NCBI GenBank assembly: GCA_026686845.1
Contig: JAIVEN010000012.1
Coordinates: forward strand, 23,934,501 to 23,998,500
Length of the DNA: 64,000 nucleotides
DNA from: Adenanthera pavonina
Taxonomy: Eukaryota; Streptophyta; Magnoliopsida; Fabales; Fabaceae
Direction: 5' to 3'
The notes beneath the pieces are model-generated. The model was given only the letters and a program-made list of their open reading frames with translations, ran no database searches and had not been told where the DNA came from. Both the position numbers and the translations under genes were made by a program. Positions 1 through 13,047 of the stretch are shown piece after piece. Positions within the stretch are counted from its first letter, which is position 1; each line of letters starts with the position of its first letter.

Positions 1-424
1 AGTAAGAATTCCTCCAGATTGATTATATTAGATAGTTAGATATTAGCTTGTTCTCTTAATTCTCTTTTATTGGTTTTACAAATCTCTATATTAATTAAAA
101 AAATTATCCTAATAAGAATAACATATTTTATTAATTAAGATGAAGGAAAAGTAAAGATAAATGTGGAATAAATTTAATGCTTCAATCATTCAAGTCTTTA
201 ATCTTAAGAAAAAACAAAATACTTTCAAAATGCTTAAAATATTTCAAATGAAAGAAAATAGTAAAATACTTTGACTTCAACCAAAGATATTTGATAATTT
301 TTATAATACAAAATATATGTAAAATATCTTTTTTTATAATAAAATTGTACAAATATAACACAATTATTGTTTCAATATATTATTTATTAATTTTTTAAAA
401 TGAAAATAATAAAAATTCAAAATA
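1..424. other. AT-rich non-coding
   Basis: I see no exon, motif or repeat structure here. The sequence is AT-rich with short homopolymers and lies left of a CACTA-like terminal region. Confidence 0.5.
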
Positions 425-727
425 TTAGTTTTGGAGACACATTGTTGCCGCTAAAAGTATGACTTTCGGTGACAGCAGAATAAGTTGTCATGAGAGTATG
501 ACTGTCAGCGACGACACAAAAAATCATCGCTAAAAGTCATACTTTAAGTGACAACTTTTTATTGTCATTACCGAAAGTCATACTTTTAGCGACGCCTATT
601 TGTGTTATTGCATAGAGTCATACTTTCAACAACAACTTTTCTATTGCCACCGAAAGTCATACTTTCAGTGACGACTTTTTCTTATCACCATCAAAAGTTG
701 TCACTGAAAGTTTTTTTTTTTTTGTAG
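425..727. mobile_element. CACTA (En/Spm-like) terminal remnant or MITE
   Basis: A short unit around AAAGTCATACTTTCAGTGAC recurs about seven times in both orientations. This is the subterminal repeat pattern of plant CACTA transposons. The right edge is a T-run followed by GTAGTAG, close to the inverted CACTACAA terminus of the superfamily. No transposase is present and the left terminus is not clear, so this is either a deleted element or a non-autonomous derivative. The superfamily is inferred from the repeats and the right terminus only. Confidence 0.55.
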
Positions 728-3036
728 TAGGCATTGCATGAAACTTTGTTCTTTCTTTTTGGGTGTATAAAGAATACCTTTGCAAGGAATCAAATGTGTT
801 GAGCTGTAAGAATCTTAATGGAGTTTTGATTATAACTAAGTAAATGTCACTTAGCTATAAGAAATTAGTGGCTAATTAAACATTAACCTGCTTAGGTGTA
901 ACCAGGGAACTTGAAAGGTATGAGAATATTGTGTTTGTAATATATGCTAAGCTTTGGACACACATCTTGCCCTTTCTGAACAAGAGCCTTGTGGATCTTG
1001 GTCTACTCGGAAAGGTTAGAAAAATGAAAAACTGACGACAGATTTGCTTTCAGAATGGAAAATTTGGTGTAGAAAGCTTCCATTTTTCTGATGGCTTCAG
1101 AAGATTTATTCCTTCCCGCCTTTCTTTAAGTTTGTAAATAAGGCACGTGTGTATATATATATATATACATATATCCACTTCAGTCTAGCTTTGCTTTCTT
1201 GGCCTGAGACGTTCTAAATCTTTAGGTTGTGGAAGTGTGCAAAATGAAATGGTAAAGAAAGTCGACGATAAAAATTGGCCAGATGTCCATGTGATTCTCC
1301 AGTTAACTTCAACTATATTCACATATTTTGCATAACTAGATTCATCTATCAGAGGGTAGACATTGGTTAAGATCGCAAACATAGTCTACTCCATTTTTAA
1401 CGTCTCCCTAAACCAAATGTTAATCCATTCAAATATTACAGTCTTCCCTGGCAAAGGCATGCAGAACCGGTCAATACAAAATCTGAATAAAAGCATAGGC
1501 AAGCATAAGACATTTAAAAAAAATAAAACTTAGAGAACAAAAAGAAATGCACATTTCTGCATTTTTATAATGGAAAATTATAAGAGAACTTTTTAAAGAA
1601 TATAACAAGTCTACGAGTTAGTCAACGTACTGGAGAATCTACAGCATATGTGGATTTCAAATCATGAAAAATAGAAAAGATAAAAACTTTTTTGGGCCAA
1701 CTACAAAAATTAAACTTTAGCCTGAAATAAATAATGAGCATACATGTATCTTTTACTAGAACCAAAAAAAAAAAGAACGTAGTAATTTTTTTTTATTAAA
1801 TAATCGTGTAGTAATATTAGTATAGCTTTTTTTCATCCAAAAATATTTAACAGCTCTAAAGGCTTGGTGGCTATAAAAATAGTACTGTATACTGAGCTTA
1901 ATTTCGTTTATTGAACACACGAAAGGCATGTCATTTTGGGCCTAAAAAAAGAAACAAAAGCAGATACAAAAAGCAAAAAACATTGAGCCCATGCCCAAAA
2001 TATGTACAGAACTAAGGGATCTAGAGTGCCACAGATGTACATAACAAAGTGAATTTTTGTTTTCTTTTGGCGTTTTTTTTTTATTTTGTAGAGTTTAGAA
2101 AAAAAAATGATCAAAGAATAAAAATGTATATAATCTATTTCCTTTTTCCTCATTCAATTTCTTTCTAAACTCTATGGAAATGTATATAGTCTCTTATATA
2201 TTTTTAAAATTATGCTAATATATTATTGATTTATTTATTTTTATTTGAATAAAAAAGAAAATATATTAAATATTATGCTTATACATGATAAATTTTATTT
2301 CCCAAAGTAATAAAAATAAACTTGCAAAAAAAAAAAAGATGAAGTCAAATAAAGTTTTTGTCTAAACTCTATGATCTTGCTAACCTAAGAGAATCTATTA
2401 ATTTATGTATTGGATTACAAATCGAGAAGAGTCACATACATCATATAAAAATATTAGATAACTTCTCAAGACTTCAAGTGAATCAGATTAATCAAATCAT
2501 ATTTGAAATTAAAAGCATTGAAACTGTCAAACATATCATCAAAGAGAGACGGATGGGATGTAATCACCATAACTATATTTTGTTACCATATACTCAGTAT
2601 AATATGTTAACAAATTTTATTTTTATTATTATAAAATAATTTAATTATTTTAAATTACTTATATTTAAAAAAAATCAATAGGAGGTTGATAAAAATTATT
2701 ATAGAAGATTACTAATCACCATTACATATAAATCATTAATTTTCCTTCTATCCTATCATTAAAAAACAGCTTTTAGAATACATGCCTATTATACAAGCAT
2801 TACATTACATAATTGATTGGTTAATATTACATTACATTATATACTTCATGAAGAAAATATTATTACTTTCTTTGCTCAAATTGAAAAAAAAAATCTTGCA
2901 CATTAGCTGTAACAAAAGCATAATTATTCTCTTTTTTATAAGGTAGAAATAAAGCATAATTATTCTTTAAATACATATTAACGTGTGAAATATGGAACAT
3001 TTCAATCTTTAACATACCCAAAAAAAAAAAAAGCAA
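728..3036. other. No supported gene; AT-rich
   Basis: Only short open frames are present. None shows a family I recognise, codon continuity or splice sites linking it to another exon. A (TA)n tract lies near 1,152-1,170. A somewhat less AT-rich stretch near 780-1,480 could be gene-derived, but I cannot assign it. Confidence 0.4.
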
Positions 3037-3053
3037 CCCGTGCAATGCACGGG
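3037..3053. repeat. Perfect hairpin, Helitron-end-like
   Basis: CCCGTGCA at 3,037-3,044 and TGCACGGG at 3,046-3,053 form a perfect 8-bp stem around one base. GC-rich hairpins of this type sit just inside the 3' ends of plant Helitrons, normally followed by CTRR. No CTRR follows within about 12 bp here, so the link to Helitrons is tentative. A second palindrome, AGCACGCGTGCT followed by AGT, lies near 3,550. Confidence 0.35.
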
Positions 3054-4221
3054 GTTAAGTGTTATACTCCTTTTAATTCTTAATATAAGATTCTTTTAAC
3101 CAAATTATACGAATTAAGAATAGGAGTTAAAACTAATTAACTACATCAATTTTTCTGAAAATTTCAACCTTTTTCCAGAACTACCCTAATTTAATCTCTT
3201 TTTCTTTCTCTTTCTCTTTGAATATATTAAATAAAGACATTTTTTAGAAACGTATAATAAATATTATCTTGTTTATTGTAAAATATCTTATATTCAGAAT
3301 CAGGATAAAAAATCCTATATATAAAATCAAATGGAGTAGTTTAGTAGAATCAAACCTTTTGGCTTGTGATGGGAATGCAGTCAACTTGGGGACATCAATG
3401 AGTATTACCAACGTTCTTGTTTTTGACGACTTCCATTCAATAATAGTGTGATTTTTTTCTTCTCCTTTTTTTTTTAAATAAAAAACTATGAAACTAGTGG
3501 AAACAGATTATCTAAGGTATTTTTCTTTGCAAAAAAACAAAAACAGAGAAGCACGCGTGCTAGTAAAAAAAATTAGAATAAGAGTGGGTCTTGCATGTTT
3601 GGTTCTTTCATTAAGAAATAAATGCTCTTAAATCTTATATCAGAGTGATAAGAAGTAAGTGTGTCTAGATATATAAATTAAGAGGCAAAAGTTTTAGTTT
3701 TTTAGACTATCTCCCTTGTTAGATAGTTTTATCGAGTTTCTTAAGTTCAATTGGTTAAAACAATTTTTTTTTTACAATAGTATTCAAAGGGATTCAATTG
3801 ATTTTTTTTAGCCAAATTAAGTGTTGAGTATACTCGAGAAAGATGTTGGCAGATTGAAATAAGCAGTGGCTATTTTTTTTTTTATTATAACTATTATAGA
3901 ATTTAAAGAATAAGTAATATTACTAATACTATGAAGTTTAATGAATGATGAATATATTATGATATATTTTACATTGAAAAAATGATTATTATGCCTCTAA
4001 TAAAACTAGAACTAGCGTGAATCTTGTTGGAATATGGGACGATCCGAAAAATACAAGGGCTTGCCAACTTTCTGCTTGGATGGACTTTTTTTAGCCCAGT
4101 ATACCAAGCATGAGCTAGTGGGCCTTGCTTTTTTTTTTTTTTAAATGTTAATACTATTTCTTTTGGGTAAATTGGAATTTCCATATCTATAACCACAATT
4201 CACAAAAATAAATTATCAAAA
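3054..4221. other. No supported gene; AT-rich
   Basis: Poly-A and poly-T runs and short random open frames only. I see no protein family or RNA structure. Confidence 0.4.
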
Positions 4222-5058
4222 TATTAACTTGGGAGAATGATATTTAGATATCAAAACTTTTAATTAATGACACTTAAGGAGAAAAAGATTCTAAAATAAT
4301 AAAAAAAGACCCATGGTCTTAAATTTAACAAAATTTAATTATTAAATTACTTAAAAACTTTTCATGGAATAATAGTATCAAATGACTAAATTAGAGTGTT
4401 AAAATCTGGGTGCAAGAGTATCAAATTTTTGAAGTTGAGTGTCAAATAACATGAGCTGATAATTGTAATTAGTGAGTGAAATTTTATTCTTCAATATAAA
4501 ACGGGGGAAAATTAATGTTAAATCCTGAAATCACAATATCAAATGGCTGATGAAAAGTGTAAAAAATTAGGAATGAAAATTCTAATTTTAGAAGTTTAGA
4601 TTTGAAACTCATCCTCAGTAATTTGACACTTAAATTTTATGATTTGACATTAATTTTTAGTCATTTTACACTAAATAATTTACGCTCACTAAAATTAGAA
4701 GTCTCACTCTCAGTTTTTTACACTTCTCATCAGCCATTTGATATTGTCATTCTAGAATTAGACATTAATCTTTCTCTATTTTACATCGATAAATGGAATT
4801 TCATTCATCAATTACAACTATTTACACATATTATTTGACACTCAACTTTTGAAATTTAACACTCGTGCATTCATGTTTTGACACTCTTTTTCAACTATTT
4901 GACACTGTAATTTCAAGAAGGGTATTTAGATAATTTAATAATAAGATTTTTTTAAGTTTAGGACCATGATTCTTTTTTTGTTATTTCAGAATTTTGAAGT
5001 CCTTAAGTGACATTAATTCAAAGTTTGGGTTTCTAAGTGACATTCTCTCTATTAACTT
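4222..5058. mobile_element. Foldback MULE-type MITE with 9-bp TSD
   Basis: The element spans 4,231-5,049 (819 bp) and is flanked by identical 9-bp copies of TATTAACTT at 4,222-4,230 and 5,050-5,058. The ends are inverted (GGGAGAATGA against GAGAGAATGT). The two halves are diverged inverted repeats along most of their length: TGACACTTAAGGA near 4,268 is mirrored by TCCTTAAGTGACA near 5,000, and GGCTGATGAAAAGTGT near 4,545 by ACACTTCTCATCAGCC near 4,720. The unpaired loop is roughly 4,580-4,700. A 9-bp TSD with long inverted arms points to a non-autonomous Mutator-like element. No transposase is encoded. Confidence 0.85.
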
Positions 5059-5234
5059 TCACACATAAGAATTCATAACAAGACTCACGAGCTCATGTAT
5101 CTTGCCCAATTCTTTACCGTCTTTTGAGAATGTTTACTTAGTCTTTTTTTGTAAGTTGTTATGTCATATTTTAGTTTTTTTTTTCTTTTTTTACCCTTAA
5201 TTACTTTACTGTCCACCTTGTAAATTGTTACTCT

Positions 5235-5980
5235 TAGGGCCCATTTGGTACACAGGAATGCTTTTAATGGAATGGGAACATGAAAGAAAATAAAATTTTG
5301 GTAATAAGAAAAGAATAAACTTAAAAAAGAAAAAATTCCCTACATCATCGAGGAAGAAGGACCATTTCCGTAGTATAAGGGACAAGAAGAGAACGGCAAA
5401 GGGAACACTAAATAGATTTATGATGGAGAACGTTGCATAGATCTATGATGGTGAAGCACTAAACAAATTTACAATGGTGTCAAGGTGAAGCATGGCTAGA
5501 TCTACTGTAATGGAAGACAATGGAAAATGGTCACATCAGTAATGGTGGAGGACATTAAGCGTAGTCAAATCTGTAATGGAGAATACTGACATTGGAACAG
5601 ACAACAATGCTTTTTATTGTGACAAAGAGGGTGGAATCGATTTGGGTAAATGGTGAGAGCAATGGAAGATTGTCAAAGAATGGTCAGATCTATAATCACC
5701 ATTATGCTCTGTCCGATGATTTGCAGCTAGGTGATGCATATGAGGGATGAGTTTCAGTGAAAATTTGAATTAAGTATGAGGGTATTTTGGTCAGGTAAAG
5801 ATTGTTCTCTGGAAGCTCCACAAATTCCTTCACACCCCCAATGGAAGAAGCCTTCCCGAGTTTAATGGAAAATTGACTTTCTTGAGAAGCACCATTTATG
5901 CACATCGAACCAGGTAATTTGGTCATTCCCTTTCATTTTCTCTTTCCTTTGTCCAAATTCCTTCGTACCAAATTGGCCTA
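5235..5980. mobile_element. Non-autonomous TIR element, superfamily uncertain
   Basis: The left end reads TAGGGCCCATTTGGTAC then GGAATG. The reverse complement of the right end reads TAGGCCAATTTGGTAC then GGAATT. These are imperfect terminal inverted repeats of a kind common in plant hAT or PIF/Harbinger MITEs. I found no clean target duplication. Inside are diverged short repeats around GATCTATGATGG and no transposase. A short minus-strand open frame at 5,702-5,926 is not recognisable. Confidence 0.45.
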
Positions 5981-6076
5981 ATTCTTTTTTTTTTTTTAAT
6001 GAAAATGCTCTTCTATACATAACAAAACAAGAACAAGAGAGAACAATATTCACAACTACCTTTCATCATCCGCCTC

Positions 6077-6600
6077 CTACATTCCTACAATAAGGTGGAG
6101 GATGATCAAAGGTTCAAAAATCTTGATTTCTAGTATGGGCAATATTGGCCAGCCTATGAGCTTTAATGTTAACATCACTATACATGTAAAACAAGGAAAT
6201 TTTCCTCTCCCTATCCACAAAGTTCTCACATGATCAAGAATATCCTGGTAAGTGTGGTTGTTGCTATTGAGTCTAGTAAGCAGATTAATCACTTTAGTGT
6301 AGTGTAGTTCATGAACATGTTGATGGCTTTTAGTTTCCTATTCCAACTGAGCTCAAGACCATGAATGATGCTCAGAATTGAGAATATGGCCATCCTAAAA
6401 CAGAGTCTTAGAATACCTTTTTTGTACTAGTGTGGCATGTGGGAATTTTCCCCATCTTCCATTATGCCCCACAATCCAATCAGCATTATGGTCCCATATA
6501 ATGCTAGCATGGTACCCCGATCCCATTTAGGTTTGTAAAGCCATGAATATTGAGTTTGAATGTAACTAGATCGGGTGGGTACCAACTTACTTACGTAGCT
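6077..6600 (-). pseudogene. LINE-type RNase H (RVT_3) domain remnant
   Basis: The minus strand encodes pieces of the RNase H-like domain found at the C-terminus of plant LINE reverse transcriptases. A segment reading close to HGLELSWNRKLKAINMF near 6,300-6,360 is followed by a stretch with NLLTRLNSNNHTYQDILDHV near 6,230-6,290. Upstream on the same strand (6,440-6,600) are traces of the expected IRDHNG-type strand. The frame is broken by stops and shifts. No reverse transcriptase core or endonuclease is seen, so this is a decayed LINE fragment. Confidence 0.6.
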
Positions 6601-8609
6601 TTCTGATGCTTCCTTAGAGTGAAGGGTAATTTAGAGATATTTGTATCACAGCTCGCTCTATAGAAGGATAAGGTGGCAGAGTCCTGTTTGGTGAGATCTT
6701 CAGGCAAAAAAAGCTTCTAGCATTTGGACGTCCAAATATCCAAGCAAACATAAGCAAAGAGTTGATGGTTGATAATTTAATTCAATTTCATTGGTCAATT
6801 ATCGTTTTCTTTTTGGTTAATATTTGCTCTCTTTCTACATAATAATTGATAATTTAATAACAAGGATAAAATTGGTATGTTATGCTATTTTTTTTATAAC
6901 TTTAAGAATATAATTAACTTTTCTTAATATATGTGTGGTGGTTGAAAATAATCTATAAAAAAGGCAGAGGGAGTATTTCATATTTATGTCCCTTTCTAAT
7001 TTAATTAATGTCTTTGCCTCTTTGGATCATTCATAGTTTGCTTTCCATTTGTTTTATTCGTTCAATTCATTTCAATTATCAACAATCAAATGTGGCTTAC
7101 ACATCTTTGGCAGCATTAGCTGAACCATATGAACCACATTTTTTTTCATGCTTTGACTCACTGTACATATGGGGTTGTTTGTATTTTATATGATGTAGTC
7201 ATGAAATAAAAAAAAAACATATATCATATATACTGGACTAAATAATTATTCAACATTTAATAAGTTGACGTTATTGCTCAAAATAGAAAAAAGCTTCCAT
7301 CATGTTTTTGGGTAAACAAAAACAATACTACTATTAATTTGATTAAAAACAGTGTTCTTAAAAAGCCCAAATGAGGGAGCCCAACTTGAAATGGGCGGCC
7401 TTTTTTGCAGCTTAGCCCAATTTTAATTCGTTAAATGGGCCAGCCTATAGTCCAATTATTAAATTGCTCAAAACTGGTGTTATTTTATGAAAAAAGACCA
7501 ACCGATTGGAGCCTAACTTGAAATGGGCTGCTTTTTTATGTGGTTTAGCCCACTTTTATATGTTAGATGGTCCAGTCCGCTAGGCCTGACTCATATTGTT
7601 ATTGTCATCTCTGCTCATATATTTGTATACATCTCAAAATAAATCTTACTGTTCATGATTATTATAACTAAAAAATGTTTAACAACTTCCATTTAATTTC
7701 CCGGGCAGCCAAGGAAAAAATTAACATATTAAATTGTAAATATAGAGAGGTGTATGCTTTTTCTTTGTGGCCGAACAGAGACGTGTATGCGGGCACTGAT
7801 CTAGGATTAAGTTAATGGTGGGGCCAAAGTTAAGGGGGGAAAAATAAACATCCTCATATAACTATATTTTTCCATTAAATTGTTAGAAGATTTTAACACA
7901 CACCCCCACTGACTTTTTAGTAATTTATCAAAATGAAATATTACATTTGTTATATAATAAATGTATCAATAATTAAATTTATGCTAAACTTTTCAGACTT
8001 ACTTCTGCAATATATATATATTATATAGTTTGTAAGAAAATTATTTTTATGGACAAAACTTACATGAAATATATGATTAGGTTATTTAATCAAATTATGT
8101 CCATGTGTATTATTTTTATACTTCACTAAATTTATTTACTGTTAACTCTCCATTTAATTTTAAAAAACAAAAAACTTAAAAACTCTCCACATGTGAGTCA
8201 CTCTCATCTCTTTTTACATCAAATATTCTTCTCCTTCTTTAATTGTGGTGCGAAATTAGTCTTGGGTATACAATTATGTTATATACTAGTTGAGAGAGTT
8301 TTGTCACTCTTATAATATTACCCAACTTAATTTGGATTAGTCAAAATCTGAAATAACTATAAGATACCAAGGTGTTCAATAAAAAAAGTTAATTGGTAGT
8401 AATGGAAAGTGAGAAATTTGGAATATCTTATGAGTTAGGAGCTGAGGCATGTAGCTTCTTCTACGTACTAAGTCTCTTCACGGGAATAAATTTCTTGTCA
8501 CAAAAGAGTTTGCAGAAGAAGCTGGGTTAAATAATGCATCCTATCTAAGGAACTAAAACTTTGTGTTTAACTCTCAATCTTTTTTACTGGCCAAAAAAAT
8601 CCCAATCCA
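6601..8609. other. No supported gene; left flank of the duplicated block
   Basis: AT-rich DNA with no recognisable exon. It has no counterpart upstream of the second FT block, which marks it as lying outside the duplication. It contains one short tandem duplication at about 7,377-7,600. Confidence 0.45.
7377..7600. repeat. Two-copy tandem repeat, period about 132 bp
   Basis: The motif GAGCC(C/T)AACTTGAAATGGGC occurs near 7,377 and again near 7,509. Each is followed by similar sequence ending in a TTAGCCCA and a GTTA(A/G)ATGG motif. The two units are diverged, so the duplication is old. Function unknown. Confidence 0.5.
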
Positions 8610-11600
8610 TGTTAAGAAAATCATCTGTTGGTGCTTTAAGTTTATATGAATTTTTAACTAAGTCTCTATAATTAAAAATTTTTCAGACACATCTCTACAA
8701 TATATCATGAGTGCAAACTTAATCTTTCCATTTTCATCTGTTACTTTTTTTTTTCCACTTCCATTTTCATCTGTCAGAAATTGTATTTTTAGTCATGGAT
8801 TAAGAGTATCTAGCTAATAACCTGGCATATAATGGTTCAAGTGGCAAGTTAACTATGACATGGATCCACGTAACAAGCACGTGATCATCACCGCACCCCA
8901 TATTCCACTTGTATATATGGTCCACGAAAATGGGTTCCATATATAAGGAGAAAAGAATATAGTTGATGGGAGTGTTCAATCTGACAGCAACAAGCATTAT
9001 ATATTACCCTTCGTTGTCTACGATGCATGGATGATGCTGCCGACGTGTGGAATTGCTTAAATTCTATTTGCGAGAAAGTATTATATATGGATATGCCAGA
9101 ATTTGATTCTTAAATAGTGATAACAATATAAACAAAGGAGAATTATCTACCTGGTTTCTATATTTTTCTTAAATTTTTAATTTGGTTCTTTATTTATATA
9201 TATACTCTTTTTAAAAAAAAATTATCTGTGTCCACTTGCTGTTTTGGTATCCAAGTTAGTATTTAACTTGACACATCAGCAGCTTCTTAACACCGTTAAA
9301 GGTACATCATCAATATAGGGATTAAATTACTTATATATGAAAATATGGGGATTAATTTAATTTGTAACCATGATTTAGTATAGGAATAAGTTTGAACAAT
9401 TTTAAACTATCGCTAGGAACATATATATATCCTCTTTAAAAACTGTTGTACGTAAATTAAAGGGACCGTCATATTAATTTTTTTTTCTTATGCAACCTAA
9501 GAATTCATTATTTTATCATAAGTGACTTTGAATGTAAATTCCATCAAATAAATGAAACCTTATTGTATTTATCTCTCTCTAATTATATGATTTGGATTCA
9601 GTTGGGTATATATATTAACATTAATTAATTTGGAGGGAAATTCTGACAAGGATAGTGAAAAAAGTGGAATTAGATTCTGCTTAATTGTCATGATCTTCTT
9701 TTTCTTTTCATGGCCGAGAGGATTTTGTGAACATACAAACTATAATATCAAACCTATAAAGTAAGAATAGGGATAAACAATTGAAGAATATCTATTTAAT
9801 TCATGTTCTCATAACAGTTTTTTTTATTTTTGAAAATAAAAAAATAAAAAAAACTTATTTGATAGTCCTATTTTTTATAAAATATTTTACAAAATAAAAA
9901 AAATAAAATAATTGAAAACTCATAACATCTTTAATTGCAAAGTTATAAATTTTTTGTTATGAAAAACATAAGAAAAGACAGAAAATATTCACATGATTAA
10001 TTATAAAGTTATAAATTTTGAATAACACATTTAGTTATAAATTTTAATAATAATTATTTAAATAGATTTTTTTATTTTCAAAAATCATTTTAAAAAATAA
10101 TTTTATAAAATTATTTTGAGAATATCAAAATAGAACACAGAGTAACACTCTCACACGTTTCCGATGGAAACATCTTTTCTTTGGGTTCCAAATTGTGGGG
10201 TGTATATGGATTGGGAGATTCTACTCTTTTTTTTTTTCCTGTTATGCCATCTTCTAAAAACCATGAGGAATCTATCAGTTTGATTCCTAAATTGATAGGA
10301 GAAAAAAAGTTTAATTCCTAAATCATAGATTCCACTTTGGATAAAAGGAAATTCTCTAATTTGTGTCGTCATGGCTGAGATGATGCGCACACTCAGAGTA
10401 GATTAGATAGTAAGCTCTCTCAATCTCTTCTTTTGAACTTTTTTGACCACGAGCACTGATTAAAAGGATACTATATAAAACATATACAGAATTAGATGCT
10501 ACCAAATCAATTAAAGGTAAACAAATGGTTGGAGGTTTGATTCCTAACTTTTGTATGTGGAACAAATTTAGTTATAAGAGATCTACGTACCTTTTGCTCC
10601 TTAGTACCCAAAAAAAATTAATCCATATTGTTGGGGAGTACTCCTAATTCATGACAATAAAAAAAGAGAAAAAACACACAGAACTGAGAATTAGATGTTG
10701 CCACATTGTTCATGACAATTAAAAATGATTTTGGTCTTAGAATAATCTAAGACACCCAACATCAATGTAACAGAGATTGATTTTGGGCCAATACAGGCAT
10801 GTTTCATTGGTAAGAATATAACTCATTCCCTATAAGGGCATCAATTCGAATCTTATTGTTGATTTCGTTAATAGATAATATGTAAATTTTTTAATTTGAG
10901 CCATAAACTCTACCCAAACTTTGGTAATTCCCATAACCTAACTTATAGAAACTTTTGTTTTTCTTTTTTTTTTTTGTTGGGGTGGGGTGGGGGGGGGGGG
11001 GAGAGTAATTTTGAAAGTGTCTTGTGTTCAAAAATTGTAGTGATTAAGGATTGAGAGAATCTCTAGCCCTTGGGGATATGTTTTGGTACACAATCTAAGA
11101 ATTGAGTTGTATTGTTTATGATTTATAAATAATATAATTTGCTGTAGAATTTATATTTTATATCAATATTGTTTGAAGGGCCTCACATTATTTGATATTC
11201 TCTTATTTCACTATTGCTTGTGGACTTCTCATTGGCAAATATACATGGTGGATAATTTTTTTTTAATATTGAATAATTTACTTCTAAGATTAGGTGATTT
11301 AGTAATCAAAACATGTTTTTTTTGGACAAATAAAGATGTTTTTTATTTGTTACAAGGGATACATAAGAATACGAAAACAACAAATTATATATCAGTAAAT
11401 ATATCTGCCTACATAAATACTTCTCATTCTAGATTATAATGCATATGAACTCGAATAATATTTTACCGCTTGGGTACCACCCGTGTTAATGGTCTTTTCA
11501 TTTGGTGTTAAAATAAAAACTCAAATATTCTTACCCGAACTGAAAATTTCACTTATATATTGAGCAAATTAATGATATAGTAAAAAAAAATCCCTTTCTT

Positions 11601-12239
11601 CTCAAATTGCTAATGAAGATAAAGTTTTTCAATTTCAACCTTTAAATATAAAGATTACTTTTTCACTCAATTTAGCATTTCAAAGATAAAAGTTCTTTAG
11701 TGCCCAAACAACTTTTCTCGCTCAAAATGATCCCTTAATTAAGAAGCATTACTCTCCGGTTTATGAAATATATCTAGCTTTGATTAAAAAAAAATTAATG
11801 TTTCTGAGAGTTGAAGACATCTAAGCCAGTTTATATATTGGTTAACACTATGTGATATTTTATTTTTCTTAATGGAAGAATTATTTTTATTGGAAAATAT
11901 TAGACGGATTGAGTTGATTTATTTTAGAGGATCAAATAATAAAGATTGAAATATGAGACTCCTATCTTTAAATTAAAAGACTGAATTAAAAAGGAAAGTG
12001 ATCAAATAATCCTTAAATTATGTTCGTCATTCTCATTCGCATGGGTAGCTAAACCATAACGAGGTGAACAATTACAACTCCCAAAATTAAAAATCATTCC
12101 GTATTAGGAAGCTTCTTAGCTTAAACTTTATCCTTTCATGAAAAGAAAATGAATGATGCATATGATGAAGATAGTTATAACACACACAATTAGATTCTAC
12201 CACAGTAACCTTCTTTTATTTGCAAAATCGAAAATGGCC
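8610..12239. repeat. FT-block upstream flank, duplication copy 1
   Basis: This stretch aligns collinearly with 39,475-41,898 plus 48,823-48,890. Shared landmarks include the segment around ATGGATCCAC and CACGTGATCAT (8,860 and 39,690), GATGGGAGTGTTCAATCTGA (8,965 and 39,820), GGATATGCCAGAATTTGATT (9,088 and 40,058), and the end near CATATGATGAAGATAGT (12,155 and 41,880). It carries no exon. A G-box CACGTG lies at 8,878-8,883. It is interrupted in this copy only by a MITE near 9.8 kb. A run of G lies near 10,990-11,002. Confidence 0.8.
9806..10140. mobile_element. AT-rich MITE, copy 1
   Basis: An extremely AT-rich insertion. Its left part, TTTTTATTTTTGAAAATAAA followed by CTTATTTGATA, closely resembles a second copy at about 25,425-25,790. 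The paralogous position in duplication copy 2 (near 40,945) lacks it, so it is an insertion. The ends are roughly inverted, but I could not fix a target duplication. Confidence 0.45.
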
Positions 12240-13047
12240 CCCATGTATTCACATGGAGCTTGAAATGAATCATACAGTTCATGAATCGTAAGCTGTGTGC
12301 ACGATATCCTATAACTTTTATAGATATATTGATGATCTACATGCACATATCACAAAATGAATCACATTGCCAATTAGCTTATAAATAATTCGACTTCTAT
12401 GACTTTTACAGAGACATTGATGATCGATAGTTCTAGTGAGAACGATACCCAGGGTAAGGTAGCAGTCGAATACACATAACTGATCAGAAATAGAGTGTGC
12501 ATGTGGTTTTAAATTATGTCAAACGGTATCCTTTTGGGCCACCCTAAAAGATGAGGTTTTCAGCATATATCAAAACCCCACGTTTTGGATCCTAGTTCGA
12601 AGGAAATTATAAAGGGTCTCTGCACAGTTTTATATTTCATATTCTCCCTATTTTTTTTCAGTATTTTCCATTGCCAAATTCACAATGAATAGAAATTTGT
12701 AAGAATTTGAATCATCCATATCAACTTCTAAGATCAAGTGACTTACTTAATTAATCAAAACATGTTTTTAGGGACAAATAAAACATCATTTCATTACAAT
12801 AAATTATACTAAAATATAGCTAGCTAGTGTCGATCCTCTACCAAATCTTGCATTATGCGAGTAAATAAACGTAGATTAATTCGACTTTTGGTAACTAAAC
12901 CGAGTATGTGTGTAGGAAAATAATATATATATATAGTTTTATATGAATAAATCAAAGATTTGGTTTTAATCTGATCATTATGGTGAATTATACAATATCT
13001 ACTTTAGATATCACCTCAGTGCTATAATTACAGTGTATCATGTAATA

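Noticed and set aside
1185..1382. 65-codon minus-strand open frame as a gene
   Set aside because: No recognisable family, no neighbouring exons and no conservation within the window. Not enough to call a gene.
11173..11439. 88-codon open frame in the FT upstream block
   Set aside because: The paralogous copies near 12,700, 41,500 and 51,800 do not keep the frame, so it is not under coding constraint.
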